DNA of 64,000 nt, from the NCBI RefSeq assembly GCF_006716565.1, contig NZ_VFPG01000001.1:4278001-4342000 (forward strand), in the 5' to 3' direction. Both the position numbers and the translations under genes were made by a program. This stretch comes from Nocardia bhagyanarayanae. Its GTDB lineage: Bacteria; Actinomycetota; Actinomycetes; Mycobacteriales; Mycobacteriaceae. The notes beneath the pieces were generated by a model. The model made no database searches. It was not told where the DNA came from and saw only the letters and a list, made by a program, of their open reading frames with translations. This document shows, piece by piece, positions 62,659 through 64,000 of this stretch (the stretch's first letter is position 1; each line of letters starts with the position of its first letter).

Positions 62659-64000
<1,342 letters not shown>

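Overview
The window is high-GC actinobacterial DNA from a mycolic-acid organism, most probably a Nocardia or close relative. Three things point there. An MspA-type porin is encoded at 18636-19307. The right end (47980-64000) follows the Mycobacterium tuberculosis Rv1473-Rv1483 gene order: ABC-F, small HTH protein, TetR, aconitase, Rv1476-like protein, RipA-like hydrolase, MoxR, DUF58, VWA, FabG1. A fatty-acyl-AMP ligase also sits beside type I PKS genes. These gene orders and families are recalled, not searched.

Left part (1-9060). A truncated LuxR-type ATPase regulator, hydrolases, an SDR/carboxymuconolactone-decarboxylase pair, a DUF6301/TY-Chap pair and a divergent LysR/SDR pair lie among decayed pieces. 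The pieces are a 5'-truncated hydrolase, a transposase scrap, a Sel1-repeat scrap and a zinc-free alcohol-dehydrogenase scrap.

NLR-like operon (9064-14091, minus strand). A 133-residue protein with a C-terminal RHIM-like motif is followed 5 bases later by an NB-ARC/TPR ATPase that carries the matching motif at its extreme N terminus. A glycosyltransferase and a methyltransferase follow with overlapping start and stop codons. This is the architecture of amyloid-signalling NLR/effector pairs.

Polyketide operon (38782 down to 18636, minus strand, about 20 kb). The order is FAAL, PKS (ACP-KS-AT-DH-KR-ACP), PKS (KS-AT-ACP), type II thioesterase, AfsA/ScbA-like hotdog protein, FAD monooxygenase, cyclase-family protein with a histidine-rich leader, MMPL transporter, F420-type reductase, MFS pump and MspA porin. 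Most junctions are ATGA or GTGA overlaps. The second PKS has no reductive domain, so it should leave a beta-ketoacyl chain, which is the substrate class used by AfsA. I infer a lipid-primed butenolide or gamma-butyrolactone-like product with export machinery for both membranes. A HAD protein, a MerR regulator and an orphan LuxR response regulator lie just upstream.

Middle and right. A DUF4247/DUF350/spermidine-synthase-like operon, a lycopene-cyclase/Ku pair and an SDR lead into the conserved mycobacterial block. That block is interrupted at 49935-54255 by accessory genes, including a candidate graspetide pair (an ATP-grasp ligase and a possible 151-residue precursor) and a cupin/MarR divergent pair with a palindromic operator. 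Downstream of aconitase lies a two-copy 43-base repeat whose palindrome looks like a type I-E CRISPR repeat and which also copies the aconitase 3' end. No tRNA or rRNA genes were recognised.
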